A stretch of DNA of 64,000 nucleotides from Manihot esculenta (lineage: Eukaryota > Streptophyta > Magnoliopsida > Malpighiales > Euphorbiaceae): the NCBI RefSeq assembly GCF_001659605.2, contig NC_035177.2, positions 34,550,136-34,614,135 on the forward strand, in the 5' to 3' direction. The translations under genes and the position numbers were made by a program. The notes under the pieces were generated by a model. It was not told the DNA's origin. It did not search any database and saw only the letters and a program-made list of their open reading frames with translations. Within the stretch, counting starts at the first letter, position 1, and every line of letters starts with the position of its first letter. Below are positions 1 to 10,148 of the stretch, piece by piece.

Positions 1-34
1 CAATATTTTGAGTAGAGATGGTCTGCAGAATAAT

Positions 35-2201
35 TGTAACGACCCGAGAATCGGACCTCTACCGACGCTAGGGTTCAGATCGACTTAAGGTCGCTGGAGT
101 TCGTAGCAAGCCTACTATACATCCTGTTATACCTGATAACATCCCTACATGATCACACGATATGACAAAAACTTAAACATTTCATGAACCAAGGCTCGAC
201 CTGTGCATGTATCAAAACTGAAAATATAAAACTCATACTAGAGCTCTCATCAAATGCTCCAGTATGGTCAACAAAACATGCCTCAAATTCAGTTCAAACA
301 TAACCCATAATTTAAAACTTTTACATAAGGATCATGCAAACAGGGATTACAAAGACAAACACTAGGGTAAAGCACAATTCTAAAACCATAAAACAATGCA
401 TGTCCACATCTACACTATTACAATAGGGTCTACTAGCAACTCAGCCGACTTTCTTGAGCTAATTTTATTCCTGCAAACCTGGGGTTAGGCGAAAGGGATA
501 AGCTACAAGAGCCTAGTGAGCAAAACATAAAAACAGTTCAATAAACATATGATCGTATGGAATGCATCACAACACAAACAATTCATATCAAGATGGATCT
601 GTCACCAGTAATCCTCTACAAATTTCAATAATGTCCAGCCCACGACAGGTGCTCCTCAAGACTTTCTCTTAAACATAACATAACATAACATAATATATCC
701 ATAATTCTAGGGACGCAGAATGGGCCTCGACCTGAACTTTCTCTTACATATTGCCAGGGGCGTAGAATAGGCCTCGACCTGGACTTTCTCTTACATATTG
801 CCAGGGGCGTAGAATGGGTTTCGACCTGAACTTCCGTATCCATTATGACATACTCAAGGGCTAGTGGGTTATCCAATATCCATCCACAACAACAACTAAA
901 ATATGCAATGCATCATATTTGTGAATTCTAATGCAAACAATCTAATTACATATACATGACATTCGTAATGCATGAGCATGCTTAAAAAGTTTGATTTCTT
1001 TAAAATAATAGATCAGTTCAGTCCTACTCACCTCTGGTTGACGCTCGCCTAAAACTGACGCAGTTATCTCACTGTAGGCCTCTACGGTCTTTCAAGTTCG
1101 ATCATACACAGATGGACTCAAATGAGGGACCAAACATAACTTTTACAAAACTCTAAAAAACTCCCCAAGAACCTCTAAAAACATATCAGAATATATATAG
1201 AAAACAAACAGAAAAATGCTGGGCAGGGGACTTTCGGCGGCCAAAGTCCTTCACAGATCCGAAAGTCTGAATTTTCGGGAGTAGGTTCGGCGGCCTAAAG
1301 CCTGTCACAGATCTGAAAGCCAAACCTTCGGGGGCAGGTTCGGCGGCCTAAGGCCCCACATAAATTCAAAGGTTGAAACCTTCGGAGGCAGGTTAGGCTG
1401 CCAAAAGGCTGCCTGCACAAGTAGGTTCGGCGGTCGAACCTGGATTCTCTAGCAAGGTAGAACCCGATTCTGCCTATACTCATAGCCTCCAAAACACTTC
1501 AAAACTCCCAAACTAAAGCCTCACAGCAACCAAACATACTTAATTTACCTAAGAGACTTCATAACTGGCTCTAACCCAACATGCAATAATAGAAACCCAA
1601 GAGAAAACATTCATCATGAAACTCAACCCTAAAACTTTAGAATAAAAAAACATGCATCAACAACCCATTAAACCCTCAAAAAACAAGTTGAAAACCTTTC
1701 GAAAACATATGAATAGCAAGGGTTTAAACTTACCTCTTGGAGACTCTATGGTGACAGCAACCGAAACTTGGAGAAGAGGGAAAATCAAATCTCGGGAGGT
1801 CTCCAAGGTTTAAAACTTTCATATTCGAACTCAAATCTTCAAAACCATAGTTAAAAACTTATGAATTTTCTAAGAAATGCAAAATTCAACAAGAACAGCA
1901 AGAACAGGATATGGGCTTACCTCTGCTCGAAGATGGAGAAAAGTTCTCTCGATTTTCGAGCTGAAGGCCCTTTATAGGTGGCTGGAGAAACCACCTTCGG
2001 CAGCTGGAGAAACCACCTTCGGAGGCCAAACTTTAAGGTTCGGCATCTGAACCTTTAAAACCTTTTCAAAAGATCCAAAATTCATTTTTATAAAAATCCT
2101 ATTTTACCCTTCTAAAGATTCCAGCTTCGAGATTCCGGATTTCGATGGAGATTCCATCGGAAAGTGAAAATTCCGACGCCGGAGTTTAGCTAGGTATTAC
2201 A
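35..2201 (-). mobile_element. Solo LTR B1, Tekay/Del-type Ty3/Gypsy
   Basis: The segment begins TGTAACGACCCG and ends GGTATTACA, the reverse complement of the LTR ends of element A, so it is an LTR in minus orientation without internal sequence. It is flanked by ATAAT (30-34) and ATAAC (2202-2206), a probable 5-bp target duplication with one C/T change. It carries the family's usual parts: the TATA region near 1970-1980, GCC-palindrome-derived motifs (about 1230-1450), and CCAGG/CCTGG hairpin repeats (about 630-840). A solo LTR is the usual product of recombination between the two LTRs of one element. Confidence 0.88.
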
Positions 2202-2247
2202 ATAACCAATATCAATTCCATGATCTATATCAAAATTAGAAAGGAAT

Positions 2248-2488
2248 TGTAACGACCCGAAATCGGACCGCTACCGGCGCTAAGATCCAGATCGACTTAA
2301 GGTCGCCGGGACCCGTAGCAAGCCTAACATACAACCTGTCATACCTGATAAATCCCATACATGATCATACATTTATATAAAAATTTTAAAATTTTTCATT
2401 CACCAAGCTTAACCTGTGCATGCATCAAAACCATAACATAAACCCCACACAAGAGCCCTCATCAAATGCTTTAGTGGGACATCATATC
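2248..2488 (-). mobile_element. Solo LTR B2, left piece
   Basis: This piece starts TGTAACGACCCG and stops where element A is inserted. It continues at 12464. The pre-insertion LTR is flanked by GGAAT at 2243-2247 and 14365-14369, a perfect target duplication around the joined B2. The last five bases here (ATATC, 2484-2488) are the target duplication of element A. Confidence 0.9.
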
Positions 2489-2843
2489 TGTAATACCCGG
2501 CTAGACTCCGGTATAGGAATTCCTACCGTCCGGTGGAATCTCGGGTGTCGGAGACCTCTAGAAGGGTAAAACCATGTTTGTATAAAATGTTTTAATGTGT
2601 TTTATGTTTTAATCAAGAAAGAAATGAGTTTTTGCATGAAAATAATCTTGGAGGAAGACCCAGGTTCGGCCGCCGAACCTCAAGTTCGGCCGCCGAACAT
2701 GCATGCACTTCGGGAGTGCTTTAGGCCCCCGAAAGCATAAGTGAGGGAAGTCCAGGTTCGGCCGCCGAACCTTATGTTCGGCTGCCAAACATGGCATGCA
2801 TGCGGAGGCACGTTCGGCTCCCGAATGTGGCCTGACCAGCCAC

Positions 2844-2850
2844 CTATAAA
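2844..2850 (+). promoter_or_regulatory. TATA box of the element A 5' LTR
   Basis: CTATAAA lies about 355 bp into the LTR, in a GC-rich context. The same block, with CACCTATAAAG, is present at 10504-10510 in the right LTR and in reverse complement in the solo LTRs and element I. A transcription start near 2875 is inferred from the usual 25-35 bp spacing. Confidence 0.7.
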
Positions 2851-3080
2851 GGGGTCCCTTAGCCGAAAACGGGCGAGCTTTTTCCCCATTTTCGGCCAAG
2901 GTGAGCTCTCCGCCGCCCCTCACCGATCTTGAGTTTCTTCCTTCAAATCTTTCACGATTTTCACTAGTTTTCACCTTGTTTTGAAGATTTTTTAGCAAAA
3001 GGACAAGTTTTGAGCTTGGAGACCCAAGGAGCTAAAATCTCTCCCAACTCCAAGTTAGATCGCCTCTACTCTCGATCTTC

Positions 3081-4335
3081 AAGAGGTAAGAGTCGATCTC
3101 TAGCTTATGTTGTGTTTTAAATAAGTTTTATACAAGTTTATGAAGTAGAAATGCATGTTTAGGTTGTTTTGAGTTTATGGGTTTAATGTGTGTTTATGAG
3201 CAATGTGGGTATGTTGATGTGTTATAGTTGGGGTTTAGGCTTGTTTGAGACCCCTATGAACTTGTATGCTTGATTGTGAATGATTGGGAGTGTTGTAGAA
3301 TAGGTTTGTGCATGTTTGAAAGGTTTGGGAGGCGTTTGTGCATGTGGAAGCTGAGTTTCTGCCACTTTGGAGAAACTCAGGTTCGGCCGCCGAAGGAACT
3401 TTCGGCCGCCGAACCCGCTTGTGGAGGCAGCCTTCGGCTGCTGAAGCCTGCCCCCGAAAGAGGACTTTCGTCTCTGGAGGGCAGTTTCGAGCGCCGAAAG
3501 TGCCGCCGAACATGCATGAGTGTCGTCTCTGTCTGGGAGTTTCGGCCGCCGAAGGTGCTGCCGAACCTGCCTGACTTTCGGCTCTGGAGGGACTTTCGGC
3601 CGCCGAACCTGCCGCCGAAAGTGCCCTGTCCAGCCCTCCTTTGCATGTTTTTCTATGATTTTTTCATAGTGTTCTAGGGGGTTTTTGGGGAGTAGTTTAG
3701 AGTTATGTTCATGTATGTTTGGTCCCTCATTTGAGCCCACCTGTGTAGGTTCGGACCCGAGGAACCGAGGACCCCAGCAGTGAGTCAGCTGCTCCAGTGT
3801 CTGGTCAGAGCTAGCCAGAGGTGAGTGGAATAACCTTTTATGTTTTAAAAGTAAATAATGAATATTTCAGCATGATTCACGCATCATGGATACCATGTGA
3901 TATATTAGGGTGCTTGCATTAGTATTCACGAATATGTTGCATTGCATTCTTATGTTGTTGTTGTGGATGAATGTTGAATGATCCATAGTCCTCGACCGAT
4001 GACGTAATGATATGATATGTACGGTATGGAATGAAAGACCAGTGGGACCCATTCTACGTTCGCTGGCACTATGTAAGAGAAAGACCAGGACCCATTCTAC
4101 GTTCTGGCACTTTGGAATGTTATGTTATGCTATGTAAGGGAAAGACCAGAACCCATTCTACGTTCTGGCACTATTGGATATGTAGAGGACTATTGGTGAC
4201 AAGTTCATCCTTGATGTGATATGGTTGTGATGTGATGCATTCCATGAAAGCATGAAATGTTAATATAATGTTTTTATTATTCTGCTCACTGGGCTCTAGT
4301 AGCTCACCCCTCTCCCTAATCCCCCAGGTTTGCAG
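3081..4335 (+). other. Putative spliced leader inside the LTR (two introns)
   Basis: Splice-like sites sit in order: donor AAGAG|GTAAG at 3086, acceptor TGTGTAG ending 3748, a 72-base candidate exon 3749-3820, donor CAGAG|GTGAGT at 3821, and acceptor TTTGCAG ending 4335. The predicted introns are 663 and 515 bases. Most of these sites are kept in the other LTRs while the sequence between varies. That the leader is spliced is inference, with no transcript evidence here. Confidence 0.4.
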
Positions 4336-4801
4336 GTACGGGCTAGGCAAAGAAGTCGAGATGAAAGAAGTCATGTGTATGTAATAGGTAGAATGTGGAC
4401 ATGATAAATTGTAAAATGATATATTGTTATGTCATGTAAATGTTGATTTTGAGTTTGAGGTTTAGAAGATGTGCTTGACCGAGTTTGTATAGAATTCCCT
4501 TTTGTAAACATGATCTATGTTTTATAATGTTATCTTCCACCAAGCTTGTGTATGATGAGATGCCCCATTGGAGCATTTGATGAGAGCTCCAGTGTGGGGT
4601 TTATGTTTATGTATATGTTTATGGGCATGCACAGGTTGAGCTTGGTAAAAGAAAAGTTCAAAAATTTTATATATGCTGTTGATCATGTATGGGATAATCA
4701 GGTTTACAGGATGCAGGTCAGGCTTGCTACGGGTCCCGGCGGTCTTATGCCGATCTGGATCCTAGCGCCGGTAGCGGTCCGATTTTCGGGTCGTTAAAGA
4801 A

Positions 4802-4813
4802 TGGTATCAGAGT
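4802..4813 (+). other. Primer binding site, tRNA-iMet type, element A
   Basis: TGGTATCAGAGT lies 3 bases after the 5' LTR. It matches the usual initiator-Met primer site TGGTATCAGAGC except for the last base. Element H has the perfect form. Confidence 0.88.
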
Positions 4814-5069
4814 CCTAGGTTCATATGGTCGGACCTAGAGTGTCGGGCTCATAGATGTTATAGAAGGTCAAGCACAATAGGAATGATCATGTCCACTAGG
4901 ATAGGATGTGGAGTCATGTCTTGTTTGATGATGTGAAATGCCATGATTATATGCATGAGCATTAATGCTATGATATGAATGATATGTATGTGATGCAGGT
5001 TCATGTGTTCCCACATGAACCATATGATGCTAATGTTTGTGTGATGTGTACTGTTTTTCAGAAAACAGG

Positions 5070-6620
5070 ATGAGAAAAACTCGTCGATCTGCATGATTGA
5101 CTGTAGTACCACCTGAGGATGAGGGCACAAGCGCCCGTCCTCCTGCATTGCCTAGGGCAATGTCATGTAGATCAAGCAGAGAAAGAGTGTCAAGGGACCC
5201 TAGAAGGTCTTTTGATGCTAGCAGAAGGGGGACAGATAGAGGAGGAAGTTCTTCAGATGTGAGGGAGGTTATGGAAGAGGATCAGAGGAGGGATGGGAAT
5301 CTGGATGTCAGTATGTCGGAAGAAGGGACAGGGGAGTCACAGGGAGACGCTCAGGCCTCGGGGTATGGTTTTCCACCCCATTATCCACCCTTCCCACAGG
5401 GTTCAGGGTATCCAATGGGAGGCACATCGGATTACTCCAGCTTTAACCCCTACCCTACCTACATGCCTTATCCACCTTTCTATCCACCTTACCCACAGTA
5501 CCCAGCTTATCCACCCTCACCCTTCTATCCTAACCCAGCAAACCCCACCTCGGGGAATGCTGCACCCCCACCTCCACCACCTACAGAACCAGCAGCCCCA
5601 GTTACTCAACCTTCTAGACCTAGCTCAGCCGGTGGGAGCAAAGTGAAGATGACAGATTACCTTAAGCTGGATGCTCCCAAATACAAGTCCGGGGATGATC
5701 CCTTTGAGTACCTGAGGATAGTGAAGACGATAACTGATGAACTAGGGACAGATGACAGTAGGGCCATCCAGATGGCAGGGTTCACTTTAAAGTGCAAAAA
5801 GGCACGGGAATGGTTCAAGTGTTATGTGGACCCAAGACTAGACGGCATGACATGGGAGGAATTTGCAAATGAGTTTGCTGGATGGGCTTTTCCAGAGAGT
5901 TCCAGAGAACTGAAGATGATTGAGTTTGAACAGCTGAGGCAGACAGAACACATGAGTATAGAGGAGTACACGGATAAATTCTTGGAGCTATTGCCTTTTT
6001 CAGGGCAAGCTCTAGATACAGATTCGAAGAAAGCCAAAAGATATGTTATGAAACTGCATTCTAGGTACTCCTCTTTGATTCAGTCAGTTGAGAGGGAAAG
6101 TTTCCACACTGTGGTGGATATGGCTCGAAGGATGGAGGCGAGTGCTATAGTTGAGGGGTCAGTGAAGCAGTCAGTGACCCAGTCTTCAGGAGTTAAGACC
6201 CCAGGCAGAGGAGGGCCATGTCCCTCTTCTCAGAGCTCAGGTAGCAAGAGGTGGAGTAACACCACCAAGAAGCCGAAAAAGAATAAGTTCTGGAGTAAGT
6301 TGAAATCTGGTCTGGGATTAGGTAGTGGCTCGAGCTCAGGCTCAGATGGTACATAATGCCTAAGGTGTGGGAGGCCACACAAAGGAGTGTGTCGGGCTGG
6401 GACTAATGCATGTTTCAGATGTGGACAGGAGGGACACATGGCTCGGGAGTGTCCTAGAGCACCTTTTATGGGCCAGCCCCAGCAGACAGCTTCTGGTAGT
6501 GTGGCACAGCCAACGGCTCCAGCCACAACTCAGGGCAGTGGCAGAGGTAGAGGGAGAGGGGCAGCCTCTTCTTCTGGTTCCCGAGGTGAAGGTCCATCAG
6601 CTCCAGCCAGGATCTTCACC
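5070..6620 (+). pseudogene. gag portion of the element A polyprotein (broken)
   Basis: This encodes the capsid/nucleocapsid part of a Ty3/Gypsy polyprotein. The ATG at 5070 is followed by a basic start (Met-Arg-Lys-Thr-Arg-Arg) as in element H, but a TGA at 5094-5096 stops it after eight codons. The position corresponds to CGA (Arg) in H. The frame then runs through a Pro/Tyr-rich linker (about 5380-5620), the gag core (about 5645-6170) and a CCHC zinc knuckle (6411-6452). A TAA at 6354-6356 replaces the GAA seen in element I just before the zinc-binding cysteines. A splice-acceptor-like CTGTTTTTCAG lies directly upstream of the ATG. The frame continues into pol without a shift. Confidence 0.9.
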
Positions 6621-9600
6621 ATGACACAACAGGAGGCTAACACATCCAACACCGTGGTGTCAGGTAATCTCATCATTGGGTGTTCTAATGTGTATGCATT
6701 AATGGACCCGGGTGCATCTCATTCTTTTATTGCTCCGAGAGCCGTTGAGAGGTTGGGTCTGATGGTCTCTGGGTTAGAGTGTCCCCTATGGGTCAGTGGA
6801 CCCAAGTATGACCCGTCAGTGGCAGAGTCCGTCTGCCAGTACAGTCCAGTTTTTGTTGAGGGAAGATGCCTCTCCGCCGACCTTGTGGTTCTAGATTTGA
6901 CAGACTTTGACGTCATTCTAGGGATGGATTGGCTATCTACCCATGGTGCTACCTTGGATTGCAGAGACAAGGTAGTCAGGTTCAGAGATCAGAACGGGTT
7001 AGAGGTCATCTTTAGAGGAGACAAGAGGGGTACACCTAGAGGCCTGATATCAGCTCTTCAGGCTCGTAGGTTGCTTAGGAAGGGATGTCAGGGGTATTTG
7101 GCTCATGTGAGAGAGCTAGATAGTCAGGTCAGGGAGCCAGCCTCGATGCCAGTTGTCAGAGAATTTCAGGATGTCTTCCCAGACGAGCTGCCAGGTTTAC
7201 CACCTGCTAGGGAGATAGAGTTCGAGATAGAATTGATGCCTGGAACTAGACCGATCTCTATTCCTCCCTACAGGATGGCACCAGCAGAATTGAAGGAGCT
7301 TAAGGAGCAGTTGCAAGATCTGGTAGATAAGGGCTTCATCCGACCGAGTACCTCACCTTGGGGTGCCCCAGTGCTTTTTGTGAAAAAGAAGGATGGATCC
7401 CTTAGACTTTGTATCGACTACAGGCAGTTGAATAAAGTCACTACTAAGAACAGGTACCCTCTGCCAAGGATCGATGATCTATTCAACCAGCTAGCAGGAG
7501 CGGGTTGTTTTTCCAAAATAGATCTGAGGTCCGGGTACCATCAGCTGAGGATTAGAGAAGAGGATGTGCCAAAGACAGCTTTTAGGACCAGATATGGGCA
7601 TTTTGAGTTCCTTATAATGCCGTTCGGGTTAACCAACGCCCCTGCAGCATTCATGGATCTCATGAATAGAGTGTTTAGCCAATACCTGGATCACTTTGTT
7701 ATTGTCTTCATAGATGATATCTTATTGTATTCCAGGAATGCAGAGGAGCATGCCCATCATCTGAGGTTGGTTCTGCAGACCTTGAGGGAACATGGCATGT
7801 ATGCCAAGTTCTCTAAGTGTGAGTTCTGGCTGAGGAGCATTTCATTCTTGGGGCATGTAGTGTCAGAAAATGGAATAGAGGTGGACCCCAAGAAGATAGA
7901 AGCTGTGGCTAACTGGCCTAGAACCACTTCAGTGACAGAGATTAGAAGTTTCTTGGGTTTGGCAGGTTACTACAGGAGGTTCGTTCAGGACTTCTCAAAG
8001 ATTGCAGCTCCTCTGACCAGATTGACCAGGAAGAACCAGAGGTTCGTGTCGACTGACCAGTGCGAAGAGAGTTTTGAAGAGCTTAAGAAGAGGTTGACTT
8101 CAGCACCAGTGTTAGCCCTGCCATCTAGCAATGAAGACTTCTCAGTGTATTGTGATGCGTCCCGTGTGGGACTGGGTTGTGTGTTAATGCAGAATGAAAG
8201 GGTAATTGCTTATGCTTCTAGATAGCTGAAGAAGCATGAGTTGAATTACCCCACACATGACCTGGAGATGGCAGCAGTAATCTTTGCACTCAAGATGTGG
8301 AGGCACTACCTCTATGGGGTTGAATATGAGATCTTCACAGATCATAAGAGTCTGCAGTACATCCTGAGTCAAAGAGATTTGAACTTGAGACAGAGAAGAT
8401 AGGTAGAACTGCTGAGTGATTATGATTGCAAGATTCAGTACCATCCGGGTAAGGCAAATGTTGTGGTAGACGCCCTAAGCCGGAAATCACTAGGCAGTCT
8501 ATCCCACGTCACGGCGGAGAGGAGACTAGTGGTGAAGGAGTTTTACAAGCTCATTGATGAAGGTCTACAGTTGGAGTTGTCTGGTACAGGTGCTTTGATT
8601 GCCCAGATGAGAGTGGCGCCCGTGTTTTTGGAGCAGGTGGCTCAGAAACAGTATGAGGACCCAGAGTTAGTAAAGATTGCCAGGACTGTTCAGTCAGGCA
8701 AAGATAGTGAGTTCAGATTCGACAGTAAGGGGATCCTCCGCTATGGGAGCAGACTATGTGTACCAGATGACATAGAGCTAAAGGGAGACATTATGAGAGA
8801 GGCTCATAATGCAAGATACAGCGTTCACCCCGGAGCTACCAAAATGTATCAAGATTTGAAGAAGGTCTATTGGTGGCCAGCTATGAAGAGAGAAGTGGCA
8901 TAGTTCGTGTCAGCCTGCGAAGTGTGTTAGAGGGTGAAGCTGGAACATCAGAAGCCGGCTGGAATGCTTAACCCACTACCTATTCCAGAGTGGAAATGGG
9001 AGAACATAGCTATGGACTTCGTAGTGGGGTTACCGGCGGCGTCCAACAGATTGGATTCCATATGGGTGATTGTGGACAGACTCACCAAATCTGCTCACTT
9101 CATCCCTGTCAGGAGTGGCTATTCTGTGGACAAGTTGGCGCAGGTGTACGTTGATGAGATCGTCAGGCTGCATGGGGTTCCTGTTTCAATAGTGTCCGAC
9201 AGAGGACCCCAGTTCACCTTCAGATTTTGGCGAAGTCTGCAGAATGCCATGGGTACCAGGTTAGATTTTAGCACCACTTTCCATCCACAGACGGACGGAA
9301 AATCAGAAAGGACCATCCAGACAATAGAGGATATGCTCAGAATGTGTGTGTTGGACTTTGGCGGTTCTTGGAGGCAACATCTACCTTTGGTGGAGTTCGC
9401 CTACAATAACAGCCATCATGCTAGCATCGGGATGGCTCCATATGAAGCTTTGTATGGGAGGAAGTGCAGATCACCTGTTTGCTGGGAAGAAGTTGGAGAA
9501 AAGGCCTTGGCAGGGCCTGAGCTAGTAGAGATCACCAGTAGGGTGGTACCCATAATTAGAGAAAGGATCAAGACTGCTGCAAGCAGACAGAAGAGTTATG

Positions 9601-10049
9601 CAGACATCCGCAGAAGGCAAGTAGAGTTTCAGGAGGGGGATCTGGTATTGCTCAAGGTGTCTCCTATGAAAGGAGTGGTTCGCTTCGGGAAGAAAGGTAA
9701 ACTAGCCCCACGATACATCGGGCCCTTTGAAATCTTGCAAAAGATTAGGAATGTATCGTACAAGCTGGATTTACCTGCTTCAATGGAAAGGATCCATCTG
9801 GTTTTCCATGTTTCCATGTTGAGAAAGTTTGTGTCAGATCCGGGCAAGGTTCTTAGTGAGCCTAACGTGGAGATCCAAGAAGATCTCACTTATGTTGAGC
9901 AGCCAGTACGGATCATAGACACCCAGATCAGGAAGCTGAGAAACAAGGAAATCCCAATGGTGAAAGTCCTGTGGAACCACCACAATTTAGAAGAATGCAC
10001 TTGGGAGACACGGGAGTCCATGCTCCAGCAGTACCCTTATCTCTTCTGA
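6621..10049 (+). pseudogene. pol portion of element A (PR-RT-RH-IN-chromodomain, four stops)
   Basis: This is in the same frame as gag. Protease has Asp-Pro-Gly-Ala-Ser with the Asp codon at 6705. Reverse transcriptase spans about 7230-7760, with Phe-Ile-Asp-Asp at 7707-7718. RNase H lies near 8140-8460. Integrase has an HHCC finger (about 8800-8930) and catalytic Asp, Asp, Glu codons at 9015, 9198 and 9306. A chromodomain covers about 9880-10040 and the protein ends at a TGA, 10047. Stops interrupt at 8223 (CAG to TAG), 8400 (TGG to TAG), 8901 (CAG to TAG) and 8928 (CAG to TAG), judged against element I. Catalytic residues survive, so the copy died by point mutation. Confidence 0.93.
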
Positions 10050-10135
10050 GGTTAGTTTTATGTGTGTTTTATGTGTATGTTATGTTGTATGCCTTGCTTG
10101 TACTAGTTGAGGAACATTCGGGGACGAATGTTCTT

Positions 10136-10148
10136 AAGGGAGGGAGAA
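10136..10148 (+). other. Polypurine tract of element A
   Basis: AAGGGAGGGAGAA directly precedes the 3' LTR and would prime plus-strand DNA synthesis. It is preceded by ATTCGGGGACGAATGT, which contains an imperfect inverted repeat and is also found next to the element I polypurine tract. Confidence 0.88.

Larger units (their letters stand above)
2489..4798 (+). repeat. 5' LTR of element A
   Basis: It begins TGTAATACCCGG and ends GGGTCGTTAAA, just before the primer binding site. The right copy lies exactly 7660 bp downstream. The end is GTTAAA rather than the usual TTACA seen in relatives, and both LTRs share this. U3 is short (about 385 bp to the predicted start), so R/U5 is unusually long. 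Palindromic GCC motifs cluster at 2664-2770 and 3381-3620, and hairpin repeats at 4038-4170. Confidence 0.95.

Noticed and set aside
3222..3740. A 172-codon frame in the A 5' LTR, repeated at 10882-11400, rich in Arg-Arg-Pro-Lys and Gly-Gly-Arg words
   Set aside because: The peptide is just the translation of the GCC palindrome repeats. Similar frames appear in several frames of every LTR, with no domain and no conserved start.
6696..6719. Protease active site Asp-Pro-Gly instead of Asp-Ser/Thr-Gly as a possible inactivating change
   Set aside because: It is shared by the intact element I, and I recall this form in other plant Ty3 elements, so it is probably normal for the family.
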